Shown here: positions 36,901-44,628 of the stretch, one piece after another
Position numbering within the stretch: the stretch's first letter is position 1
Layout of the letters: each line of letters starts with the position of its first letter
From: Lingula anatina
Taxonomy: Eukaryota; Brachiopoda; Lingulata; Lingulida; Lingulidae
Length of the DNA stretch: 64,000 bases
Direction: 5' to 3'
Assembly (NCBI RefSeq): GCF_001039355.2
Contig: NW_019775533.1
Coordinates: 1-64,000 of the forward strand
Notes under the pieces: generated by a model
Told to the model about the DNA's origin: nothing
The model's input: the letters and a program-made list of their open reading frames with translations, nothing else
Databases searched by the model: none
Translations under genes and position numbers: made by a program

Positions 36901-36966
36901 GTACAGTGAGTTTACGCTGAAGTTTGGTGAACTTTGCCATCTTGGCTTATTGCGTGATGGCTTCAT
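14060..36966 (-). CDS. Laminin-like chain, long form: LN, LE repeats, two kinds of domain IV, coiled coil
   Basis: Twenty-six exons join in frame to 1897 residues: 36966-36673, 34798-34164, 33693-33515, 31723-31556, 31148-30969, 30653-30502, 30166-29865, 29565-29420, 29108-28947, 28608-28471, 27772-27626, 23099-22987, 22585-22374, 21767-21537, 21287-21115, 20725-20588, 20308-20141, 19796-19536, 19029-18886, 18567-18389, 17926-17707, 17252-17071, 16096-15833, 15710-15473, 15041-14863, 14548-14060. All junctions use GT/AG. Domains in order: hydrophobic signal ([11 protein letters not shown]), LN to about 310, LE repeats to about 570, a beta-type domain IV to about 785, LE repeats, an alpha/gamma-type domain IV (about 1005-1175, introduced by [16 protein letters not shown]), two LE repeats, then CDECY and a coiled coil (about 1320-1897). 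No LG domains follow. Secreted and assembling into a basement-membrane trimer by analogy. The chain class is unclear: LN and the first LE look gamma/netrin-like, and the first domain IV looks beta-like. Confidence 0.85.
14783..14821. repeat. (GA)n microsatellite in laminin intron
   Basis: About 19 GA units. On the transcribed strand it is a CU-rich tract about 40 nt below the weak donor (GTCTTT) of exon 15041-14863. Confidence 0.9.
15418..15467 (-). repeat. C/A-rich tract; G-rich on the transcribed strand
   Basis: Repeated CCCCCACCCCC units. On the minus strand at least six G-runs follow directly after the donor of exon 15710-15473, fitting a G-quadruplex pattern. Confidence 0.85.
16645..17021. 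mobile_element. Non-autonomous DNA element with TTAA target duplication, copy 1
   Basis: A 377-bp block in a laminin intron, bounded by TTAA at 16641-16644 and 17022-17025. Its ends are imperfect inverted repeats (AGGTACATACGAA against AGATGCATACAAA). A second copy of the same length and orientation lies at 28044-28420. The open frame inside it recurs in both copies but codes for no transposase, so a MITE is the best call. TTAA duplication points to the piggyBac type. Confidence 0.75.
18805..18850. repeat. (GT)n microsatellite in laminin intron
   Basis: About 22 GT units with minor GC interruptions. On the transcribed strand it is a CA repeat within 80 nt of the donor of exon 19029-18886. 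Confidence 0.9.
19918..19971. repeat. (AG)n microsatellite in laminin intron
   Basis: An uninterrupted AG run of about 26 units between exons 19796-19536 and 20308-20141. Confidence 0.9.
20141..21767 (-). other. Alpha/gamma-type laminin domain IV (Laminin B) region, exons 15-18
   Basis: Exon 15 ends with an LE repeat and the [16 protein letters not shown] signature that introduces this domain in alpha and gamma chains. Exons 16-18 read [16 protein letters not shown], a turn with [34 protein letters not shown] and [16 protein letters not shown]. They close at [21 protein letters not shown]. Confidence 0.85.
24255..24440 (+). mobile_element. tRNA-derived SINE
   Basis: It has an A-box-like stretch (TGGCCTTGTGGTTAGAG, 24264-24280) and a B-box-like stretch (GGGTTTGACTCC, 24308-24319) at tRNA spacing. 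A non-tRNA body follows, containing CTTGGCACTCAGCACATAGG and AAGCAAGGGTGAAG. Boundaries are approximate and no clean target duplication was found. Confidence 0.6.
24520..24715. mobile_element. MITE-like element with about 40-bp terminal inverted repeats
   Basis: The left end starts CATTCCCATAGATTTTAGAT. The right end read on the other strand starts CATTCCCAGATATTTAGATT. The two agree over about 40 bp, including ATCGA and the C/G-rich inner part. Total length 196 bp, no coding capacity. It lies next to the SINE in the intron that also holds the membrane-form exon's 3' flank. The flanks show no perfect target duplication. Confidence 0.65.
25193..25198 (-). terminator. Poly(A) signal for the membrane-form exon
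   Basis: AATAAA on the minus strand, 84 nt past the stop codon at 25282. It supports 25282-26702 being a true terminal exon. Confidence 0.55.
25282..26702 (-). CDS. Transmembrane and cytoplasmic-tail exon inside the laminin-like gene
   Basis: Largest open frame in the laminin region, lying in a 4.5-kb intron between two LE-coding exons on the same strand. It has no convincing start codon of its own upstream of the hydrophobic helix; the frame reads back through an acceptor in the right phase. Tail features are Cys-rich membrane-proximal residues (possible palmitoylation), an acidic run ([12 protein letters not shown]), many Ser/Arg sites and a C-terminal S-Y-I that fits a class I PDZ ligand. 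The polypyrimidine tract before the acceptor is mediocre. Confidence 0.65.
25282..36966 (-). CDS. Laminin-like protein, predicted membrane-anchored form using an alternative last exon
   Basis: The first eleven exons of the long form (36966 to 27626) end in phase 1. The exon 26702-25282 opens in phase 1 after ATTAG and reads 472 codons to a stop, giving 1307 residues. The new part begins with a Ser/Pro/Thr-rich stalk, then a hydrophobic helix of about 23 residues ([20 protein letters not shown], about 857-879). A cysteine-rich juxtamembrane stretch follows ([15 protein letters not shown]) and a hydrophilic tail of about 410 residues rich in Ser, Arg and acidic residues, ending DSYI. The outside would carry LN, LE repeats and the beta-type domain IV. 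Usherin has a comparable plan (LN and LE domains outside, a transmembrane helix, a PDZ-binding end), but the tails show no similarity I can recognise. Two separate genes remain possible. Confidence 0.6.
27548..27637. repeat. 60-bp offset duplication carrying a second copy of a splice donor
   Basis: The 30-bp stretch at 27548-27577 recurs at 27608-27637 with one mismatch. Both contain, on the minus strand, TGTACAG/GTAA. The upper one is the donor of laminin exon 11 (27626/27625); the lower is an equivalent donor at 27566/27565. Confidence 0.85.
28044..28420. mobile_element. Non-autonomous DNA element with TTAA target duplication, copy 2
   Basis: Bounded by TTAA at 28040-28043 and 28421-28424. 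It is about 93-95 percent identical by eye to copy 1 over the full 377 bp. It ends 50 bp below the donor end of the laminin exon at 28471-28608. Confidence 0.75.
28471..30166 (-). other. Beta-type laminin domain IV (LF-like) region, exons 7-10
   Basis: Exon 7 starts with a partial LE repeat and breaks into a non-EGF domain after [11 protein letters not shown]. Exons 8-10 carry a beta-sandwich-like stretch with [18 protein letters not shown] and [13 protein letters not shown]. The end, [20 protein letters not shown], runs into the LE repeat of exon 11. That ending and the LxP motif match the domain IV of laminin beta chains and of alpha3/5-type chains. Confidence 0.75.
30894..30950. repeat. 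(TG)n microsatellite in laminin intron
   Basis: About 28 TG units. On the transcribed strand it is a CA repeat starting about 18 nt below the donor of exon 31148-30969. Confidence 0.9.
33233..33400. mobile_element. MITE-like element with hAT-type ends
   Basis: Left end CAGGGGCGGATTCAG; right end read on the other strand CAGAGGCGGATTTAG. This GGCGGAT type of terminus is common in animal hAT elements. The length is 168 bp, with no coding content. An 8-bp target duplication is not clean; the flanks share GAAAG out of register. Confidence 0.55.
34164..36966 (-). other. Laminin N-terminal (LN) domain region, exons 1 and 2
   Basis: Exon 1 (36966-36673) gives the signal and the start of LN, with paired cysteines ([18 protein letters not shown]). 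Exon 2 (34798-34164) continues in phase 0 with CDYCNASDP, the laminin-type core ([18 protein letters not shown]) and the ending [13 protein letters not shown]. That last word is the usual boundary before the first LE repeat. LN domains polymerise laminins in basement membranes. Confidence 0.9.
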
Positions 36967-37959
36967 TGTTGTAAGTTATGGTCCGCTGGTATTAACCGAT
37001 CACCTCTTATTTGTGAACTGTGTCAAAGCTGAAATGAAAAGATGCGAAATTAATGTTACGAACTAGTAATATATCTAACTTCACTTTACTGTGTTTCAAG
37101 GTTACAAAGTATTAAAACAATCAGTTACCAATATGTACTAGTATTTAATATTATGTTTTTTTTTTTGTTTTTTTTTTTTGTTTTTTAATCTCACACTGAC
37201 ACATAGTGAATGCATGACCTCAGTGAGGACTAAGGATGCTGCTCTGTACTTGAAATTAACAATAAAATCTAGGAAAGAATTCCAGACGAGTGCCTTAAAT
37301 GCCTGGCCCTCAGGCCAGGTACATCCAGGGATGAGAACACTGAAATGAACAACAAGGAAGTTGGGTGCTAAAAACAGCCAATTAACTTTGGTCTATATCA
37401 GAGAAATGTTTCAAAAGGTAGATTGCAGTCATCAATTTTAGTCACATATGTAACGCTTTTTAACCCCATTAAAGCCACCCACTATACACACTTCAACTAT
37501 GAAAAAGTTATGCAAGTGTGAAGTAGCAGTGGTGTGTTTAACTGTGCAGTCAATGTAGTGGCATTTCAGTCCTCTAACTTTGATCAAATACCGGGTACTT
37601 CAACATTTCTAAACAGCTTACACTAGAATAGTAACACAAAAGAGAGATGATAATGTTATATTATGGCTCTGAGACGGCAAGCATTTATACAACTGGACAC
37701 GCAGTGGTAGTACTGGTAGCTAGTAGTAGAAGTACCTTCACTGACGAGTGTGAAGCAACTAGCGCCGAATCGAATTTTGAATTTTTATGAAACTGCAGAA
37801 TATTTTATCAAAAAGATATTAAGAAGAAGAGAATGTCCAAATTTCTTGGCGGTGCTTTATACTCACCTTCACATCTTTACTACAGTGCTCTTCTTTGCCT
37901 CAGTTTCTAAAGGACAATGCGGGCGACACATTCAAAAGTCAACTACGATATAAACAACA

Positions 37960-38050
37960 CTGTCAGGTTGTCACAAGGCGGCGCACCTGTTCAATATGGC
38001 CGCCCAGGACGCCGTTTTTGATTGGCTGTTACTAACATTGTCATGTGACT
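37960..38050. promoter_or_regulatory. Candidate promoter patch
   Basis: A locally GC-richer segment in an AT-rich region, with a YY1-like word and an inverted CCAAT box within 50 bp. It is about 1 kb upstream of the laminin start codon and would need a 5' UTR intron or a long leader. Confidence 0.3.
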
Positions 38051-39070
38051 TCATCTTTATGAATTTATCAGAATTTATCAAAGTTTCATGTTAACATTTA
38101 GATCCATGTAAATTGTATTTCATAAAGAGACTTGGTTAAAAGAAAAGAGAAATTTCAAGACCTTTTTTAATTTGTGCATTATTTTTATAGATGAAATGTT
38201 GTTATTTTAAAGACTTTGTAAAGTTTTTAAGATGAAAAATTTACTCGTACAGTACTCAGTACGTATGTACGTGTATGAGTGCACAATGATATGAAATAAA
38301 AAATATTATGCACTTTGAAAGATTGATTTAATTTAAAGCATTTAACCATACCTATATATTACACAGCTTCCTAGCACATCTAGAGTGACATGACCTAACT
38401 ATATATTGATCGAACGCGATTCAAGCAAATTAAGGGCGTGGTTATATGTAGCTACCATGCATGCAGTAGCCTACTGATCCAGTTATCCGCGAAAACAGCA
38501 TCGATTCACATCTCATTTCGATCATTTATCATGACTGACACAGCTTAACAATAGCACATTTCAGGAAAGGCCTTTTCACATTTATAAAAGAGCTGGGCGA
38601 CTTACCGCAAAAATTAAAGATTTTTAGACCTTCCCAATGGATTTTGACAGCGCTATTTAGGCCTACCAGTACAAAGACTACTGTCCAGAAAAAGGATTCA
38701 ATGTATCGTTTTAAAGGCTATAAATAGGTTAATGTTCTATTGATAAAACATTATGCGTTCGTAAATGTGCCATTTTGCTTAGGGAAGGTCTATGACTAAA
38801 TATCCCGAGAAAATGGAGAATTTGCTAATCAAAATTCAAGAAATTGTCGCATTTATAGGTTTATCCAGGTTTTTGTCTTTGAAAGGAATTTCTCTCACAC
38901 TATTAGGTTGTCTCAGAAGACAATCTGAAAAAAATATCTAAAATCAGTGCAAGCTAGGTTGCTCGGTGGCGGCACCTCGGGATTAACGTTTGTCCTGCTG
39001 GTTAACTAGGGGATATACCGGGCGGCCTATAATATTATAGTCCCAGTGCTTCCTTTTTTTCTACAAAACC

Positions 39071-39115
<45 letters not shown>
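39071..39115. repeat. (TTA)n microsatellite
   Basis: About 15 TTA units, intergenic. Confidence 0.9.
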
Positions 39116-39189
39116 CATTTTAAGGCCTACCGGTACTTGCATGAGGTTTTGTGCATAATTTTACAGAAATAACGTTAAACAATTCAGAG

Positions 39190-39191
<2 letters not shown>

Positions 39192-39232
<41 letters not shown>
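39192..39232. repeat. (AG)n microsatellite
   Basis: About 20 AG units, intergenic. Confidence 0.9.
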
Positions 39233-39234
<2 letters not shown>

Positions 39235-39758
39235 CGGGGTTATAACAGAAGATGCACTCCCTGGGGTAAGGAAAAAACAGTAACTTACTAAATTTCTCAG
39301 TTCACCAGCGACACCAAATTTTTAAATATTTATGTACTTTATTTCTAAAAAAGTAAAACCCATCAAACTGATTCAGAATTTTATCAAACAGTTAATACAG
39401 GCTAATGATAGTCCAAATGTGTCTGGAATAACTGAAAATAGAAGCTATTCCTTTTGTTAATATCTTTTACAACTTACATCATAACCCGGCACATTACAGA
39501 CTGTAATTAGGTTACATTATAATAACATAGACTGAGATCTCAATGTCCATATCAACGAAAACTTACGCAACGTCACACTGTTAGAAACAACGTATAGGGG
39601 CCTACATAAATTTTACTCAATAGTAGAGTGTATAGTAAACCTAGCTTGTGATTTACCTAACACGGTGCATTGTGCTGGCAGAAATACAGTGCATTGCTTT
39701 TGCTGAGATCAGGTTGCGCTGGTGTTGCGAAGGATTTTTCAGTCACTCTGTCGCACTT

Positions 39759-41672
39759 TCACGTGCTTTCGTTATCAGTGGCATCATTTAGTCTGTCTTT
39801 CATTTCTTGACTCAGTTCCAAACCCATATTATCTGCTTGCTTTTTTATAAACGCGGCCGTATTTTTGCTTATTTTACCGGGACGCAATTTTTTACCACTC
39901 ACATCCGGAGGTTGTGCATCTTTATCTACAGTACCGATTTGTATCGTGTCAATAGGTTGCTGACGGTTTCCAACAGTTTGCTGCGTATCCTCTTGGCCAC
40001 GTGACTGTTGGGGTTGGCCCATTGTTTCAGGGACACGTGGCGGTACCCTGGCTTGTTGCCCCATGGGCATATCCATTCCCTGGGCCGCTGGAACGGGCGG
40101 TCTGTTTCCGAACGCCTCTCCTTGTCCTGCATGGGCCAGTGGCTGTTGCCGTCCCTGTGCCGGGTGTTGGGGACGGAGCTGCTGCGGTTGAGGTGCTTGC
40201 ATTCTTTCCTGCTGGGCTTGCAGTCTTGCTGCATGCATTGCCTGAGCGGGCTCGTTAACTCTGCCTTTTGGCTGTTGCTCGAATCGCTGTGCATTCATTT
40301 GCTGTGGGAGTCTTCTTTGTGGCTCAATCTGCTGTCGGTTCATTACTTGGGGCTCCATTCTTTGCTGGGGAATCTGTCGAAGCTCTTCACCAGATGGGAG
40401 TTGCTGTTGTTGATCAGGGTAAGCCTGGTAATCACCCAAATTTTGTGGAACGTCTTGGTTACCCCCTAATTCCTGGGGGTTGTTTTCGTACTGACCCAAA
40501 TCTTCGGGAGGTTGAGGCGCAAAACGCTGATTGGGGGGTTCTTGGAATCCCCCTAGTCCCTGGGGCGGTTGTGGGTCGAAGTTGTTAGGTTCGGCATTTT
40601 GCATGGCGGGTGGAGGCGGGGCGTTCTTCAAATGCTTGAGGCGCTTTTCTAAGTAGCTTTCCCTGACCCAGAACACGGACGGCGCTTCATTCCACCTCCG
40701 GTCGGTGCTCAAAGGCCCGAGAGGGTACGTTGATTCGACGATGGAGAGGAAAGGGAGGTAATTCAGCTTGGACATCATGGCGAAGGCTAATGCCTGGACA
40801 TGGGGTTTATCTTTGGCATTTTTCCATCCTAAACTAACCACGGGGATTTTCAGGGCTGCAAACAATCCATAAGGGGGCACAAACATTCGAATGTCCAGAT
40901 CAGTTATGTCCAATTTCAGTAAACAACTTGGATAGTTCACTTCGTCTACGAGATTGTTAATTGCTATGGGGTCCGCCTTATTTCTCCCTTCTGATACCTC
41001 CGAGTTTACACTCACTATATCAGCGTTTTCGCCGACTAGACTAAGATGATACTCGGAATAATCGATAGGGTTGGTGATCAGGGTGACGAAATTTTGCAAA
41101 TTCCCTATACTTATACTGTTAGCAAGTGCTTGCGTGGTGTGCTGATACCCGTCAACTACGACGACGTCGCGGCCCATTTTAGCGGCCACCAACGAGAATA
41201 TACCAAGGTGACCATGAATGTCAAGTACGCTGAGGTCTGGATCGTTTTCGAGCAGTTTAACAAATGACCGCACAGTTGGTGTTTCCATCGCGTCTTGTAT
41301 GCTGTTAACGAATGACTCGCCTTTTACCTTTGTATCAGCGCAAATTGGCGTTTTCCCTTTCGGTGTCTTCAAATCCGTGCAGATGTATTTTTCTTTTAAT
41401 AGATTTTTCCAGTCAAACCTCATGATTGTGGGGTTATCTTTATCTATTGTTTCTTCTTCTTCACCATTCGAGGTTTCGTCGTCGGAAGCAGCCTCGACCT
41501 CTGGACAATCCGCTTCGGTATATACAATCTTCGTAGTCGGAGGTTTAGCGGCACATGCCTCAACCTCCTGTCTACACTTCAGTAATTCACTATACATTCT
41601 GAGGCTCACGTACAAAGCCTCTAACAGCACAATTGCTAGTAAGATAGCTGTGTAGTTCTTACAGATCTTCAT
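39759..41672 (-). CDS. Type II membrane protein with FkbM-like methyltransferase domain and Q/P-rich tail, intronless
   Basis: Single open frame of 637 residues from ATG at 41672. A short basic N-terminus (MKICKNYT) and a hydrophobic helix (AILLAIVLLEALYVSLRMY) make a signal anchor, so the bulk should be lumenal or extracellular. An acidic stalk follows. Residues about 90-330 look like a methyltransferase of the FkbM/Methyltransf_21 kind: VLDIHGHLGIFSLVAAKMG (motif I, Asp151), VVVDGYQ (acidic Asp174) and LLKLDITDLDIRMF, corresponding to the usual KxDxEGxE. The glycine-rich loop and the last motif deviate, so activity is doubtful. Residues about 350-600 are low-complexity Q, P, M and R. The lack of introns among intron-rich neighbours suggests a retroposed or very compact gene. 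Confidence 0.65.
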   Translation of the reverse strand: MKICKNYTAILLAIVLLEALYVSLRMYSELLKCRQEVEACAAKPPTTKIVYTEADCPEVEAASDDETSNGEEEETIDKDNPTIMRFDWKNLLKEKYICTDLKTPKGKTPICADTKVKGESFVNSIQDAMETPTVRSFVKLLENDPDLSVLDIHGHLGIFSLVAAKMGRDVVVVDGYQHTTQALANSISIGNLQNFVTLITNPIDYSEYHLSLVGENADIVSVNSEVSEGRNKADPIAINNLVDEVNYPSCLLKLDITDLDIRMFVPPYGLFAALKIPVVSLGWKNAKDKPHVQALAFAMMSKLNYLPFLSIVESTYPLGPLSTDRRWNEAPSVFWVRESYLEKRLKHLKNAPPPPAMQNAEPNNFDPQPPQGLGGFQEPPNQRFAPQPPEDLGQYENNPQELGGNQDVPQNLGDYQAYPDQQQQLPSGEELRQIPQQRMEPQVMNRQQIEPQRRLPQQMNAQRFEQQPKGRVNEPAQAMHAARLQAQQERMQAPQPQQLRPQHPAQGRQQPLAHAGQGEAFGNRPPVPAAQGMDMPMGQQARVPPRVPETMGQPQQSRGQEDTQQTVGNRQQPIDTIQIGTVDKDAQPPDVSGKKLRPGKISKNTAAFIKKQADNMGLELSQEMKDRLNDATDNEST

Positions 41673-44628
41673 GTCTAAGCCTTAGGCTACCTGCATACAA
41701 AGTTAGACTGACGTTCACAGACCAAGACGGCCAAGGTATACCAGTAACACAGCAGTCCTTACTTCGGTATTTCAAAAGGTAATTTTGGTCTTAAACAGCC
41801 CTTGGAAAAAAACGTAGTGGTGATGGAGAAAATGCCGCTGAACTCCTTCAACTCAGGCTGCTCTTTTAGTGTGATAATCATCCAACGGACTGGTAGTCCA
41901 TATACCTGGATATGTATCTCTAATTAAATGGACAGCGAAGAGGCAAACGCCGCGATATGTTGAAGTCCGATGCATATCAGTAGGTACAAATTACCAGGTT
42001 ATTTTCAATGACGGCGAAAAAGATACGATGTCTCACCAATTTGCCGGACGATATGTATCTTTACCGTGGTTTTCAGCACTACCACCCCTTCGCTGTTTTA
42101 TGTATCTATCAGGGCATCTTATGTAAAGATGGCCCTTGCCAAGACTCGCTCAATGTTTATCTTAAAGCTGTATACCGCGGACTTATCGCACCTTGAATTA
42201 TAATTAAAATGTATCTTAATCAGCGCCAGGAGTTATCCGGTCTGTAAAAATTGAGACATTATGCGCAATGGCCCTCGTAACAACAATGCTTGAGGAGCAT
42301 GGGTTATCATTTCATTTGTGATACATCAAAGCGTTCACGGTGATCTCCTAGTCTACACTCTGTACATTTTAAATTGTTTTCCGCTCTGCTGAGATGCCGA
42401 GATGAAATCTGGGAAGATATCGAATGCCAAGTCCTAGCACAGGGAAGAGAAGTGGGGTTAAGGGCCGGGGGGGGGGGGGGGGGGGTTAGGGGTATCAGGT
42501 TTAAAACAAATATAAGGAAAGCTGACGGAAGAAAATTGGGGTGTGTCTGACTTTTCAGTGCGCAGAATCATCAACCTTATCACCAAAAGGATATGACTCT
42601 TAGGACTAATAAGTTTTCCATTCGTATTAATCCTGGACATAAGATAGACGTCTTGATATCTTATTGGATATTGTCTACAACGAAATGCATGTTGTAGGCT
42701 CTGATCTGTTTGGCTTTGCACGCATACAAATGATGGTGATAATTTACAAAAACATGATATTTGAAAAAAATTAAAATATTTAATGATAACCCGAGTTATA
42801 TTTCCAGTCATTGTTCTCAATGTGTAGGAAAATTTAAATTGACCAGTATCAAGCCGTAATAGTTGAATGTACCGTGTTTTGGACAAAACATGATAACCAG
42901 TAAAATCATCGAAGGTCGAAGAACGCTCTCATATCGTAAGTGACCCCGTTAATTGTACTTTCTGAAAAAAGATTATATCTTATAAATCATCGATGCCTAT
43001 CACATCTCACCTTCTTTCCGACATATTGAAAATTCATTCACCAGGTTCTATTTCTTCAACTTGAAAGATAACCAAGAGTATGGAGTTATCACAAATGTAA
43101 TTGTCGCGATATCCTACCTGTCACCTGTAGCAGACGACTCCAGTGTTATCGTACAATCAACGAAAATTAGCACCTTATTCAAGTTGGAGTAGCTGACGTG
43201 ACTCCTATCCAAAATTCAAATTCAGATTAATGTTGGTTGTGTTATCAACATCAGTATAATCTGAAAATAAAAAGATAAAAATAAACAATAATCGGAAGTG
43301 AAGTGAATTGTATGATCACAGAAATTCATGAGACCATCCTTTCTTTTAATAAATACTCTACGGGCGAAATTTATCAGGTTACGCTGCCGAGACTGCATAT
43401 CATTAAACTCATTAGCACCAACTAGGAGGAAGTCACACAGATCATTATCACAGGCATATTTTTTACCTGATTGGGTTGCAGCTATACTAATAATGTAATG
43501 AAGCTGACTTTAATAGGGGTATATTGCGATATTTAGCCCTATATTATATCTTTTCATGCCCGAGAAAAATAATCTATAGATAAAAATACAAGAAATACAA
43601 GCGGAGAAATCGTTTGTGTGTTTGCGTTTTTAGTCATGGTTACAAGTGGACCCATCGGTCTAAAAGAAGAAAAGATATGTCGTATGCTATGTACATGTAT
43701 GTAAATAAAAGGCGTCTGAAAATGGGGAAATCTTCAATTTGTTACCTATTTAGTGACCATCAGCGGTCAGTAAAAAAGTTGTAGACTCCTGTGAAGTCTG
43801 GCATTGGTACTAAAGGCTTTAATAATCAACATAAGTGAGAGTTAAAGATTTTAATAATGTCGCTGTATAATGAAGTCGACATTTCCTTTGGATCGCTTTG
43901 CATTTTATCATTTCAGCGGGGAGTGGGGGGGGGGGGGGGAGGGAGAGATCCGGTGTCAGGGCAGGGCAGTTGCTTGTGAATGATAATTTCAAGCGCCACA
44001 TATTCCGCTGCTTGAATCGTACCTGTATTCTGCGTAGGGAGTTGAGATCGCTTCAGAATTGAACAAATCCAAGACTAGGCATACATTTGTAAAGCTGTAA
44101 TTTCTTGTTTATCGAAGATATCAGACTAGAAACCAAATCCATCCATTACATTTACCTTAAAAATTTAAAAATACAAGTTGCAGTGTTTGAATCTCACTAT
44201 ATATAGGAGAAACCACACTTGTAGTTAGACGCAGCAAACCCTTAACTGAATCATGTGTATGAAGACTAATGACTTATTAATAATCTCTAGCGCGAAAAAT
44301 ACAAAACGCTATCGGGGTCTTTTCATTCCCCTCGATACTGTTGCCATGCTGATGCCTAATGCTTTACACTGCTGTTTACTTTTATAGCAGTCACTAGTAT
44401 TTTGAATATTTTCTCTAGAGACAGACCTTGGCGGTGAAGAAGGCGTGAAGCAATAAAAAGTGAAGGTAAGGCTTACAGTTCTCTCTCTCACACACACACG
44501 CGCGCGCGCGCGCGCTGTGTTTCGCACGCGCGCGCACCTCCGCGCAACCTTCTTTAGCCTTGTCGTGTGCATGTTTATTTTAAAATTGTCTACTTTTTGG
44601 TTTTTTAGTGAAAAGAAAAAATAGAGCA
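41673..44628. other. Intergenic stretch between divergent genes, no gene seen
   Basis: About 3 kb between the minus-strand FkbM-like gene and the plus-strand radial-spoke gene. It has poly-G runs at about 42469-42486 and 43927-43939. An alternating CA/CG tract (44490-44535) sits about 100-140 bp before the radial-spoke start codon and may be part of its promoter or 5' UTR. Confidence 0.5.

Larger units (their letters stand above)
36967..39758. other. Intergenic stretch, probable laminin promoter side; no gene seen
   Basis: The minus-strand laminin start codon is at 36966, so its 5' UTR and promoter should lie here. A CpG-richer patch at about 37960-38050 has a YY1-like word (CAATATGGCCGCC) and an inverted CCAAT box (GATTGGCTG), which makes it a promoter candidate. 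(TTA)n and (AG)n microsatellites lie at 39071-39115 and 39192-39232. No coding exon is supported. Confidence 0.5.

Noticed and set aside
40008-40588. Two plus-strand open frames of 153 and 106 residues
   Set aside because: They are shadows of the Q/P-rich part of the minus-strand FkbM-like gene.
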